Below are positions 7,009 to 15,900 of a stretch of DNA of 21,616 nt, one piece after another. The notes beneath the pieces were generated by a model, which was not told the origin of the DNA, did not search any database, and was given only the letters and a program-made list of their open reading frames with translations. Source of the stretch: Oscillospiraceae bacterium (GTDB lineage: Bacteria; Bacillota; Clostridia; UMGS1810); NCBI GenBank assembly GCA_021629085.1, contig JAJXRJ010000037.1:1-21616 (forward strand). Direction: 5' to 3'. How positions within the stretch are numbered: the first letter of the stretch is position 1; each line of letters opens with the position of its first letter. The position numbers and the translations under genes are program-made.

Positions 7009-9654
7009 TTATTTTGAAAGTTGTTGCATAATTTCTGTTTTGGCCGCCGCAATTGCCGCCAATATGCCGGATGCATCCTTTCCGCCAGCCTGTGCGGAGT
7101 CGGGCCGCCCGCCGCCTTTTCCGCCAATGTGCTGTGCAATCTGCTTCACAATATTTCCACAGTGCACGCCTTGTTCCACTGCACCTTTAGTGGCGGTGAC
7201 AAACATGGAAACCTTGCCGTCTGTATTTGCAAGCAGCACGCCCACTGCTGGGTCGAATTTGTCTTTTACCAGATCTCCTAAGCCGCGCAGGCCGTTCATG
7301 TCCACCGCACCGACGTCCCCTGCCACAACCGTTACACCGGATATGGTTTCCGCCGCTGCCAAAACAGCATCAAACCCGCTTTTTGCGCTCTGCTGTCTGA
7401 GCTTTTCCAGCTCAGCCTTTGCCGCCTTTAATTCCGCGTTTAACGCCGCCGCTTTTTTTGCAAGGTCGGCCGGGCCGGTTTTGAGCGCAGCGGCCGTTTC
7501 GTGCAAAAGCGCGTCTGTTTCGCCAATCAGCTTGAGCACGCCGTAGCCCGTGGTTGCCTCTATACGCCGGGTGCCCGCTGCCACGCCTGATTCAGATATA
7601 ATTTTAAACAGGCCGATGTTAGACGTATTTTCCACATGGGTGCCGCCGCACAGCTCGGTGCTAAAGCCGCCCATGGTGACCACGCGGACAATTTCGCCAT
7701 ACTTCTCGCCAAACAGCGCCATTGCGCCCAGCCTTTTCGCCTCGGCAATGGGCATTTCGCGGCACGTAACCGGCAGTGCTTCAAATATTTTTTCGTTTAC
7801 TAACTGTTCAATCTGTAATAACTGGTCTGCGTTTACCGCTTCGTAGTGCGAAAAGTCAAACCGCAGCCGCTCGCTGTCCACATAGGAACCCGCCTGCTCC
7901 ACATGTGCGCCCACAACCTGCTGCAGCGCCTTTTGCAGAAGATGGGTGGCGGAGTGGTTGCGCGCAATGCTCTGCCGCCATGCACCGTCCACCTTGCACA
8001 CGCATGTGTCGCCTTTGGAAAGGTAGCCCGAAGCAATGTGGCAGGCGTGGATGATGCGCCCGTCACGCAGTTTTTTGGTATTTAAAACCTCTACCACAGC
8101 GCTGTTGGTGGTAATTTCGCCAATGTCGCCCACCTGTCCGCCGCTCTCTCCATAAAACGGGGTTTTGGAAAGCACCAGCGTCACACCGCCGGTTTCATCC
8201 GATGCGCTGTCACAAAAATCGCCGTCACAGAAAATACCGGTAATTTCGCTCTCACACATAAGCGTTTCATAGCCAACAAATTCGCCGGCGGGCAGCGTCA
8301 TAAACTTTTCAAACATCTCGTCCTTCCAGCCCAACGTGTCGGCGTCTTTGCGGCTTTCCCGCGCGCGGGTGCGTTGCTGCTCCACGTAGGCCTCAAAGCC
8401 GTCCACATCAACCTCCATGCCGCGTTCGCCCAAAATTTCCACCGTCAGGTCAATGGGGAAGCCGTAGGTGTCGGAAAGCTTAAATGCATACTCGCCCGGC
8501 AGCATCGCTTTCCCCGCCGCTGCAAGCTCTTTTACATAGCCTTCCAAAATATCCATGCCCTCGTTGACTGTGCGGGCAAAACTGATTTCTTCCAGCTCAA
8601 TGATTTTTTTGATGTAGTCCGCCTTTTGCACCAGCTCCGGATACGCGCCCTTGTTTTCTGCAATGACCGTATCGCAAACTTGATAGAGGAATGGATGGTC
8701 GATACCTAAGAGCTTTCCGTGCCGTGCCGCGCGGCGCAGCAGGCGTTTTAACACATAGCCTCTTCCCTCGTTTGCCACCTTCACGCCGTCGGCAATTAAA
8801 AAGGTGGTGGAACGGATGTGGTCGGTGATGACGCGCAGGGAAATATCGGTTTCCGGGCTTTTGCCGTAGGGAACGCCCACAAGCTCGCTCACCTTTTGCA
8901 TGATGTTTTGCACGGTATCCACCTCAAAGAGGTTATTGACCCCCTGCATGATGCAGGCAATGCGCTCCAGCCCCATGCCGGTGTCAATGTTGGGATGCTC
9001 TAAGCGGTTGTAGTTGCCGTCCGCATCCTTGTCAAACTGGGTGAACACCAAATTCCAAAATTCCACAAACCGGTCGCAGTCGCAGCCAATTTTACAGTCC
9101 GGCTTGCCGCAGCCAGCTTCCTTGCCGCGGTCAAAATAGATTTCTGAGCACGGCCCGCAGGGGCCCTGCCCAATTTCCCAGAAATTGTCCTCCTTGCCCA
9201 TGCGCACAACCCGCTCAGGCGCCACGCCCACCTCTTTGGTCCAGATGTCAAACGCCTCGTCGTCTTCTTCATAGATGGTAACCCAAAGCTTGTCCACCGG
9301 AAGCGCAAGCACCTTGGTGCAAAACTCCCACGCCCAGCGTGTGGCGTCTTTTTTAAAATAGTCGCCGAATGAAAAGTTACCCAGCATTTCAAAATAGGTG
9401 CCGTGCCGCGCGGTTTTGCCCACCCGCTCAATGTCTGGCGTGCGGATGCACTTCTGGCAGGTGGTCACACGCTTTTTCGGCGGCGTTTCCTGGCCGGTGA
9501 AATAGGGCTTTAAAGGCGCCATGCCCGCGTTGATTAAGAGCAGGCTTTTATCATTTTGCGGCACCAGCGAAAAGCTTGGCAGCCTAAGATGCCCCTTGCT
9601 TTCAAAAAACGAAAGATATTTTTCACGAATTTCGTTGAGTCCCAATTTTTCCAT
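7009..9654 (-). CDS. alaS: Alanyl-tRNA synthetase
   Basis: An 881-residue class II enzyme that charges tRNA-Ala and edits mischarged Ser and Gly. The catalytic domain begins with the standard RYLSFFESKGH-like start (REKYLSFFESKGHLRLPS) and LINAGMAPLKPYFTG. The editing domain carries the zinc-binding set H567 and H571 (HSATH) with C669 and H673 (CGGTH). The C-terminal coiled-coil and DHHA1 region ends with GGKGGGRPDSAQAGG before the terminus. The length matches the family (about 870-880). The ATG at 9654 fits the conserved N-terminus (MEKLGLNEIREKYL); its Shine-Dalgarno is weak and somewhat distant (GGGG about 12 bases upstream). The leader from promoter to start is only about 40 bases, too short for a T-box. 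Transcription runs into the HIT gene. Confidence 0.97.
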   Translation of the reverse strand: MEKLGLNEIREKYLSFFESKGHLRLPSFSLVPQNDKSLLLINAGMAPLKPYFTGQETPPKKRVTTCQKCIRTPDIERVGKTARHGTYFEMLGNFSFGDYFKKDATRWAWEFCTKVLALPVDKLWVTIYEEDDEAFDIWTKEVGVAPERVVRMGKEDNFWEIGQGPCGPCSEIYFDRGKEAGCGKPDCKIGCDCDRFVEFWNLVFTQFDKDADGNYNRLEHPNIDTGMGLERIACIMQGVNNLFEVDTVQNIMQKVSELVGVPYGKSPETDISLRVITDHIRSTTFLIADGVKVANEGRGYVLKRLLRRAARHGKLLGIDHPFLYQVCDTVIAENKGAYPELVQKADYIKKIIELEEISFARTVNEGMDILEGYVKELAAAGKAMLPGEYAFKLSDTYGFPIDLTVEILGERGMEVDVDGFEAYVEQQRTRARESRKDADTLGWKDEMFEKFMTLPAGEFVGYETLMCESEITGIFCDGDFCDSASDETGGVTLVLSKTPFYGESGGQVGDIGEITTNSAVVEVLNTKKLRDGRIIHACHIASGYLSKGDTCVCKVDGAWRQSIARNHSATHLLQKALQQVVGAHVEQAGSYVDSERLRFDFSHYEAVNADQLLQIEQLVNEKIFEALPVTCREMPIAEAKRLGAMALFGEKYGEIVRVVTMGGFSTELCGGTHVENTSNIGLFKIISESGVAAGTRRIEATTGYGVLKLIGETDALLHETAAALKTGPADLAKKAAALNAELKAAKAELEKLRQQSAKSGFDAVLAAAETISGVTVVAGDVGAVDMNGLRGLGDLVKDKFDPAVGVLLANTDGKVSMFVTATKGAVEQGVHCGNIVKQIAQHIGGKGGGRPDSAQAGGKDASGILAAIAAAKTEIMQQLSK

Positions 9655-9700
9655 AGTCGTCCGTTAACCCCTTTATGTTTACAAACTTTCATTGTATATA

Positions 9701-9729
9701 ATGATATAAAAAAAATGGAGGGTTGTCAA
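9701..9729 (-). promoter_or_regulatory. Promoter of alaS
   Basis: On the minus strand TTGACA (9729-9724), 17 bases, then TATCAT (9706-9701; five of six). It lies in the 176-base divergent region between alaS and the lipoprotein gene. The predicted leader is short, with no room for a riboswitch. Confidence 0.75.
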
Positions 9730-9777
9730 CTAAAATTGGATATTTGGGGCAAAAATCTAAATTTTCGGAAGATAGAA

Positions 9778-9805
9778 TTGACAAGCCTAGTAAAAATGTT
9801 GTAAT
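9778..9805 (+). promoter_or_regulatory. Promoter of the lipoprotein gene
   Basis: TTGACA (9778-9783), 16 bases, TGTAAT (9800-9805; five of six). An alternative -10 is TAATAT two bases further on. It is followed by AAAGGA at 9815-9820. Confidence 0.65.
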
Positions 9806-9830
9806 ATGAGTAAGAAAGGAATGAGACGCA

Positions 9831-10841
9831 TTGATGAAACGAAAAATTGGCATGGCACTGCTTATGTGCTTGATCATTTTGCTGTTTTCCGGATGCGGCG
9901 GCGAGTCTGTGCCGCTTTCTGCACTTGACCGGCCCATCCAGGTTGGGATTGTACAGTTTGGTGAAAATGCGCGCCATGACGCTGCGCGGGAAGCATTTGT
10001 CAGCCAGCTTGAGATGCTTGGCTATGGAGCGGATCGGGTAGAGGTTGATTTTTTGCCCGCAGGGACAGATGAAGAACGGCTTTTACAGATTGCCGGGCAA
10101 TTTGCAGAGGATAAAAAGGACTTGATTGTTGCAGTTTCCACCAAAGCTGCACAGGCGGCTGTGCAAGCTTCAGCGGGTGAAATCCCCGTTTTGTTCCTAT
10201 GCGTGGAAAACCCTGTCACCGCTGGGCTTTTAAGAAATAAATACACACCGTCGGAAGTTGTCACCGGCGTTACCAGTGCAGTCCCTGCCGACCGTATTTT
10301 TAACTTTATGGTGCAGGATTTTGCCGGCACACCGTTTAACAACATCGGCCTTTTATATAACACCAGCTCTCCGGATGCCATTCAAACCATCAATGATATC
10401 AAGGATTATCTCAACAACAACGCCATCACCTTCCAGGACGCGGTCGTGGCAGACGCATTAGAAGCCCAGCAAGCGCTCGTCAGCATGTTGTATGACCCCG
10501 CGCAGATGGCGTCCGCCAACGCTGAGGACACCACAAATCAGGCAGTCAAGGCCATTTATCTTTCGGACGACCCGGTGATACGCGAAAGCCTGCCGCAAAT
10601 TGAAGAGATGTTAGTTGATGAAAACGTAGTGGTGTACGTGGGGGCGGAGGATATGCTGTTTGAGGGAAACTGCACCGCTGTAGTTGCAGACAGCGAGGCC
10701 ATTGGCACGCAGGGGGCCTATATGGCAGAAAAGATTTTTAACGGCGTGCCGCTTTCCATGATCCCATGCGAAGATGCGGGGGTATATGGCAAGGTGACGC
10801 CGGCACCCGCCGAGGCAGACGCGCAGGAACAGGGTGTATAA
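9831..10841 (+). CDS. ABC transporter substrate-binding lipoprotein, TrpX-like family
   Basis: A 336-residue exported lipoprotein. The N-terminus is MMKRK plus a hydrophobic stretch ending FSGC; C22 is the lipidation site. The rest is the two-lobed periplasmic-binding fold of the ABC_sub_bind family (PF04392): opening strand IQVGIVQF, then VAVSTKAAQAA, VTGVTSAVP with NIGLLYNTSSPDA in the middle, and a late IGTQGAYMAEKIFNG segment. Family members bind amino acids (tryptophan in TrpX) or unknown ligands. The expected permease and ATPase genes are absent nearby, so it must use components encoded elsewhere. AAAGGA is better spaced to the TTG at 9831 (10 bases) than to the ATG at 9834 (13 bases), so the start is uncertain by one codon. 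The C-terminus (APAEADAQEQGV) is a short, low-complexity tail. A terminator follows directly. Confidence 0.85.
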   Translation: MMKRKIGMALLMCLIILLFSGCGGESVPLSALDRPIQVGIVQFGENARHDAAREAFVSQLEMLGYGADRVEVDFLPAGTDEERLLQIAGQFAEDKKDLIVAVSTKAAQAAVQASAGEIPVLFLCVENPVTAGLLRNKYTPSEVVTGVTSAVPADRIFNFMVQDFAGTPFNNIGLLYNTSSPDAIQTINDIKDYLNNNAITFQDAVVADALEAQQALVSMLYDPAQMASANAEDTTNQAVKAIYLSDDPVIRESLPQIEEMLVDENVVVYVGAEDMLFEGNCTAVVADSEAIGTQGAYMAEKIFNGVPLSMIPCEDAGVYGKVTPAPAEADAQEQGV

Positions 10842-10861
10842 AATAAAATTGAGGGATCAAG

Positions 10862-10891
10862 GAGGCAAAGCAAGCTTGCTGTGCCTCTTTT
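10862..10891 (+). terminator. Terminator of the lipoprotein gene
   Basis: The stem GAGGCA / TGCCTC encloses AGCAAGCTTGCT, itself a palindrome, and is followed by TTTT. The hairpin lies 20 bases after the stop codon and separates this gene from uppP. Confidence 0.75.
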
Positions 10892-10970
10892 GCTTGTTAA
10901 GATGTTGCATGCATAATTTGCCCGCGCGGCGATTATAGATATATCAATTCCATGAAAAAGGGGTACTTCC

Positions 10971-11801
10971 ATGTCACTGCTTGCATTTTTCCAGTCATTT
11001 CTTCTAGGCGTCATTCAGGGGATCACCGAGTGGCTGCCCATTTCCAGCACCGGGCACATGATTTTGGCAGATGAATTTATCAAGCTGCAAGCCTCAGACG
11101 CATTTAAAAGCATGTTTTTTGTGGTCATCCAGTTGGGCTCCATCCTTGCGGTGGTGTTTTTGTATTTTAAGAAGCTCAACCCACTGTATTTTACACGTGT
11201 GAGCGGCAAACAAACGCTGGCGCTCAAAAAAGACACCCTCTCACTGTGGGCAAAAGTGCTGGTGGCAGTCATTCCGGCAGGCATCATCGGCGTGCTGTTT
11301 GAAGAGCAGATTGACGCATTTTTTTACAACAGCTATGTGGTTGCCGCAGCGCTCATTGTTTACGGCGTGCTGTTTATTGTCATTGAAAACCGGCATAAAC
11401 GCCCGCGCATCAATACGTTTGACAGCCTCTCCTACAAGACGGCGTTACTCATCGGCGTATTTCAGGTGCTGGCGCTCATCCCAGGCACGTCGCGGTCTGG
11501 TTCCACTATTTTGGGTGCGGTCATTTTGGGTACGTCACGCACGGTTGCGGCTGAGTTTTCCTTTTTTTTGGCGGTGCCAGTCATGTTTGGCGCAAGCTTT
11601 TTAAAGCTCATTCACTACGGGTTTGCATTTGAGGGATCTGAGCTCGCCATTTTGGCAACCGGTTTTCTCACGGCGTTTGTCGTTTCCATTTTTGCCATCA
11701 AATTTTTAATGGGCTATATCAAAAAGCACGATTTTAAAGTGTTTGGCTACTATCGCATTGTGCTGGGTGTCATCGTATTTTTATACTTTTTTATTCGATA
11801 A
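10971..11801 (+). CDS. uppP: Undecaprenyl-diphosphatase (BacA/UppP)
   Basis: A 276-residue polytopic membrane enzyme that dephosphorylates undecaprenyl diphosphate to recycle the lipid carrier for peptidoglycan and other wall polymers; overproduction of this family gives bacitracin resistance. Signature 1 is GITEWLPISSTGH (17-29), with E20 and H29 in the active site. Signature 2 is PGTSRSGST (171-179), with R175. About seven or eight hydrophobic segments are spread along the chain, as expected. AAGGGG lies seven bases before the ATG. I see no clear promoter in the 80 bases after the upstream terminator. ychF follows 15 bases downstream, so the two share a transcript, probably with purL as well. 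Confidence 0.96.
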   Translation: MSLLAFFQSFLLGVIQGITEWLPISSTGHMILADEFIKLQASDAFKSMFFVVIQLGSILAVVFLYFKKLNPLYFTRVSGKQTLALKKDTLSLWAKVLVAVIPAGIIGVLFEEQIDAFFYNSYVVAAALIVYGVLFIVIENRHKRPRINTFDSLSYKTALLIGVFQVLALIPGTSRSGSTILGAVILGTSRTVAAEFSFFLAVPVMFGASFLKLIHYGFAFEGSELAILATGFLTAFVVSIFAIKFLMGYIKKHDFKVFGYYRIVLGVIVFLYFFIR

Positions 11802-11816
11802 CGGAGGAAGATACCA

Positions 11817-12914
11817 ATGAAATTAGGAATCGTAGGCTTGCCCAATGTTGGCAAGAGCACACTGTTTAACGCAATTACAAAAGCGGGGGCGGAATCGGCC
11901 AATTACCCGTTTTGCACCATAGAGCCCAACGTGGGCATTGTAGCGGTGCCGGATAAACGGCTGGATGCGCTTGCCGATATGTACCATCCCCAAAAGGTGA
12001 CGCCGGCAACGGTGGAGTTTGTGGACATTGCCGGGCTTGTGAAGGGCGCGAGCAAGGGGGAGGGCCTGGGCAACAAATTTTTGTCCCACATCCGCGAGGT
12101 GGATGCCATTGTGCACGTGGTACGGTGCTTTGACGACGGCAACATTGTGCATGTAGACGGGTCTGTGAACCCGGCGCGGGACATTGAGACCATCAATTTT
12201 GAGCTCATTTTTGCCGATTTGGAAATGATTGACAAGCGCATTGACAAAACCAAAAAAATGTTAAAATCGGGTGACAAGAAATATCTTTCGGAGCTTGCGG
12301 TTTTAGAAAAGGTGAAGCAGACGCTGGAAGACGGATTGGGCGCACGCACCATTGATTTTTCAGACGAGGAAGCTGAAATTATGAAAGAAGTGGCGCTTTT
12401 GACGGCAAAGCCTGTCATATATGCTGCTAACGTGTCAGAGGACGACCTTTTGGACGGCGTGGAAAACAATGCGTATTACAAGCAGCTCACAGAAATCGCA
12501 AAGCGCGAAAACGCTGAGGTGCTGCCAGTATCCGCAAAAATTGAAGAGGAAATTTCCGAGCTGCCGGAAGAGGAAAAGCTGGCGTTTTTAGAGGAAATGG
12601 GGTTGGCGGAATCGGGGCTTGACCGGCTGATTCAAAAGAGCTATTCGCTTTTGGGGCTGATCAGCTATCTCACAGCAGGCGCGCCCGAGGTGCGGGCATG
12701 GACCATCAAAAAGGGCACCAAGGCGCCGCAGGCTGCCGGGAAAATTCACACCGACTTTGAAAAGGGGTTTATCCGCGCCGAGGTGGTGGCCTATGACGAC
12801 CTGATGCGGTGCGGCTCGCACGCGGCAGCGAAAGAAAAGGGATTGGTGCGGTTAGAGGGCAAAGACTATGTGGTGCAGGACGGCGATATCATCCTGTTCC
12901 GCTTTAACGTATGA
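11817..12914 (+). CDS. ychF: Redox-regulated P-loop ATPase/GTPase YchF
   Basis: A 365-residue Obg-family P-loop protein that associates with ribosomes. The Walker A motif is GLPNVGKST (7-15) and G3 is DIAGLVKGASKGEG (70-83). In place of the GTP-specific NKxD it has NVSE (205-208), the family feature linked to ATP preference. A coiled-coil insertion lies near 128-175 and the C-terminal TGS domain covers about 280-363, ending in the typical DGDIILFRFNV. YchF is implicated in translation and oxidative stress responses; the precise role is unsettled. GGAGG lies nine bases before the start. It sits between uppP and purL with gaps of 15 and 22 bases and no terminator, forming one transcription unit. 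Confidence 0.96.
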   Translation: MKLGIVGLPNVGKSTLFNAITKAGAESANYPFCTIEPNVGIVAVPDKRLDALADMYHPQKVTPATVEFVDIAGLVKGASKGEGLGNKFLSHIREVDAIVHVVRCFDDGNIVHVDGSVNPARDIETINFELIFADLEMIDKRIDKTKKMLKSGDKKYLSELAVLEKVKQTLEDGLGARTIDFSDEEAEIMKEVALLTAKPVIYAANVSEDDLLDGVENNAYYKQLTEIAKRENAEVLPVSAKIEEEISELPEEEKLAFLEEMGLAESGLDRLIQKSYSLLGLISYLTAGAPEVRAWTIKKGTKAPQAAGKIHTDFEKGFIRAEVVAYDDLMRCGSHAAAKEKGLVRLEGKDYVVQDGDIILFRFNV

Positions 12915-12936
12915 GTTTGCAAAAAGGGGGAGCAAT

Positions 12937-15900
12937 ATGATTAGAAGAACGTATGTGGAAAAAAAGCCCGGGTTTGACGTTGCGGCAAGCGAGCTTTTAA
13001 ACGATTTGACGACCAATCTTTTAATTGCAAATCTTTCGCGCGTGCGCATTGTCAACCGGTATGATACTGAGGGCTTGACCGATGAGGAATATACACTTGC
13101 AAAGACCACCATCTTTTCTGAACCGCCGGTGGACAACTGCTATGACGAGGACTACCCGCTGCCGGACGGCTGCCGGGTGTTTGCCACGGCGTATTTGGAC
13201 GGGCAGTATGACCAGCGGGCAGACTCTTTGGCCCAGTGTGTGGAGATTTTAACCGCAGGCAAGCGGCCGGATGTGAAGGTGGCGCAGCTCACCATTTTAG
13301 AGGGCGATATTTCAGATGCGGATTTTTCGCGCATTAAAGACTACCTCATTAACCCAGTGGAGAGCCACGAGGTGCCGCTTGCAAAGCCAGAAACACTCTC
13401 TGTGCAGGTGGATACGCCAAAGGAGGTAGCGGTGTGCGAAGGATTTACAAAACTTTCGCGCACGGAGCTTTCAGACTTTGTAAAACAATATGGATTTGCC
13501 ATGGATGCGGATGATTTGGAATTTTGCCAAACCTATTTTCGTGATACGGAGCACCGCGACCCCACCATCACCGAGCTTCGGATGATTGATACCTACTGGT
13601 CGGACCACTGCCGGCACACCACTTTTTTGACACGTTTGGAAGCGGTGGAATTTGCCCCCGGCGCAGAGCGTGTAAAATCGGTGTACAACGACTATTTAAA
13701 CGCGCGTACTGCCATTTATGCAGGGCGCGATAAAGACATTACGCTGATGGATATTGCGACCATTGCGGCAAAGGAGCTAAAGCGCGCAGGGCTGCTGCAA
13801 AACCTGGATGAATCGGAGGAAATCAACGCGTGCAGCATCAAAATTGACGTGGATGTGGACGGCAGGACAGAGCCGTGGCTGTTGATGTTCAAAAATGAGA
13901 CGCACAACCATCCCACGGAAATTGAGCCGTTCGGCGGCGCGGCCACCTGTCTTGGCGGCGCCATCCGCGACCCGCTCTCAGGCCGTTCCTATGTGTATGC
14001 GGCTATGCGGGTGACGGGCAGCGGCGACGTGACCCAGCCTGTGAAGGACACGCTTAAAAACAAGCTGCCGCAGCTTAAAATTTCCACCGGTGCGGCGGCA
14101 GGATACAGCTCCTATGGCAACCAGATTGGGCTTGCCACTGGCAAGGTGGACGAGCTCTACCACCCCGGCTATGTGGCAAAACGTATGGAAATCGGCGCGG
14201 TGGTGGGCGCGGCGCCAGAGAAAAATGTGGTGCGCAAGCGGCCCCAAGCGGGAGATGTGGTGATTTTGCTGGGCGGCCGTACCGGCCGGGACGGCATTGG
14301 CGGCGCAACCGGCTCCTCCAAAGCGCACGACGATTCCTCGGTGGAGACCTGCGGCGCGGAAGTGCAAAAGGGCAATCCGCCCATTGAACGCAAATTGCAG
14401 CGGCTGTTCCGCAATCCCAAAGCGACCCGCATGATTAAGCGGTGCAACGACTTTGGCGCGGGCGGCGTTTCGGTTGCCATTGGCGAGCTTGCCGATTCCC
14501 TTTGTATTGACCTTGACAAGGTGCCAAAAAAATATGAGGGCTTAGACGGGACAGAGATTGCCATCAGCGAATCGCAGGAGCGTATGGCGGTGGTGGTTGC
14601 CGCAAAAGACGCGGAGGCGTTTGAACGGCTTGCGGATGCGGAAAATTTAGAGGCGACAAAAGTGGCAGAGGTGACTGACACCGGAAGGCTGCACATGGTG
14701 TGGAACGGCAAAACCATTGTAGATGTGCAGCGCGCCTTTTTAAATACCAACGGCGTGACCAAAACTGCGCGTGTGCACGTGTGCAAAGGCGATGCGGACG
14801 CATACTGGAACCAATATGAAAAAGCGCCGGACAATGCGGGCTTGAAAAATGTGCTGAGCGATTTAAACTGTGCCTCCAAAAAGGGATTGGTGGAGCGGTT
14901 TGACAGCACCATTGGGGCGGGCACTGTTCTCTTGCCGTTTGGCGGCACCTATCAGCTCACAGAGCCGGAGGCCATGGTACATAAGCTTCCTGTGATGGAC
15001 GGCGAGACGGACACGGTGTCCATCATGTCCTATGGTTTTGACCCGTATCTTTTAGAAAAAGACCCGTTTTTGGGTGCGGTTTACGCTGTGGTGTCCTCTG
15101 TTTCCAAGGTAGTGGCAGCCGGCGGAGACCGCAAAACGGTGTATCTGACTTTGCAGGAATATTTTGAAAAGCTGGGTGACGACAGCAAGAAGTGGGGCAA
15201 GCCGTTCTCTGCTCTTTTGGGCGCGTACTTGGCGCAGACAAAGCTGGGCGTGGCCGCCATTGGCGGAAAGGACAGCATGTCCGGCACGTTCAACGATATC
15301 AGTGTGCCGCCCACGCTTGTGTCCTTTGCCATCACGCCCGGCAATGTAAACGCGGTGCTTTCGCCGGAATTTAAGGCGGCGGGGCACGATGTGGCCTATC
15401 TCCCCATGCCCAAAGGCGCGGATGGGCTGCCCGATTTTGACCGGCTAAAAGCGCTTTACGATGCAGTGCATCAGGCAATTTTAAATCAGCAAATCGTGTC
15501 CGCCAAGGTGGTGGGGCGGTTTGGCGTGTTTGAAGCGGTTGCCAAAATGTGCTTCGGCAACCGGATTGGCTTTGCATTTGAACCGGGCGTGACACTGCTA
15601 AAACCCGATTTGGGTGCATTTGTGGTGGAGCTTTCGCCGGGCGCTAAACTTTGTGGTTTTGAATATCAAAATATTGGCAAGACTGTGGGAGAAGAAACAA
15701 TTTCCTATGCCGGCGGCACGCTGCCGCTTAACGAGGCGCTCTCGTCTTGGCAGTCGCCGCTGGAACGCGTGTTCCCCACCAAGGCCGGGAAGATGCAGCC
15801 GGTGGAAACCATTGCATATCATACAGAGCAAAAAACGCTGTACACCGGGCCGGAGTTTGCCAAGCCGGCGGTATTTATTCCAGTGTTCCCAGGCACCAAC

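Noticed and set aside
9655..9830. T-box or other riboswitch upstream of alaS
   Set aside because: The promoter lies about 50 bases from the start codon and the leader has no specifier stem or antiterminator pattern.
12868..12936. A 23-residue N-terminal extension of PurL inside ychF
   Set aside because: It has no ribosome-binding site, while the ATG at 12937 is preceded by AGGGGGAG and the conserved protein begins there.
14169..14948. A 259-codon minus-strand open frame inside purL, and similar long antisense frames in the xylanase and phosphorylase genes
   Set aside because: They are antisense to strongly conserved genes, have low-complexity composition and no translation signals.
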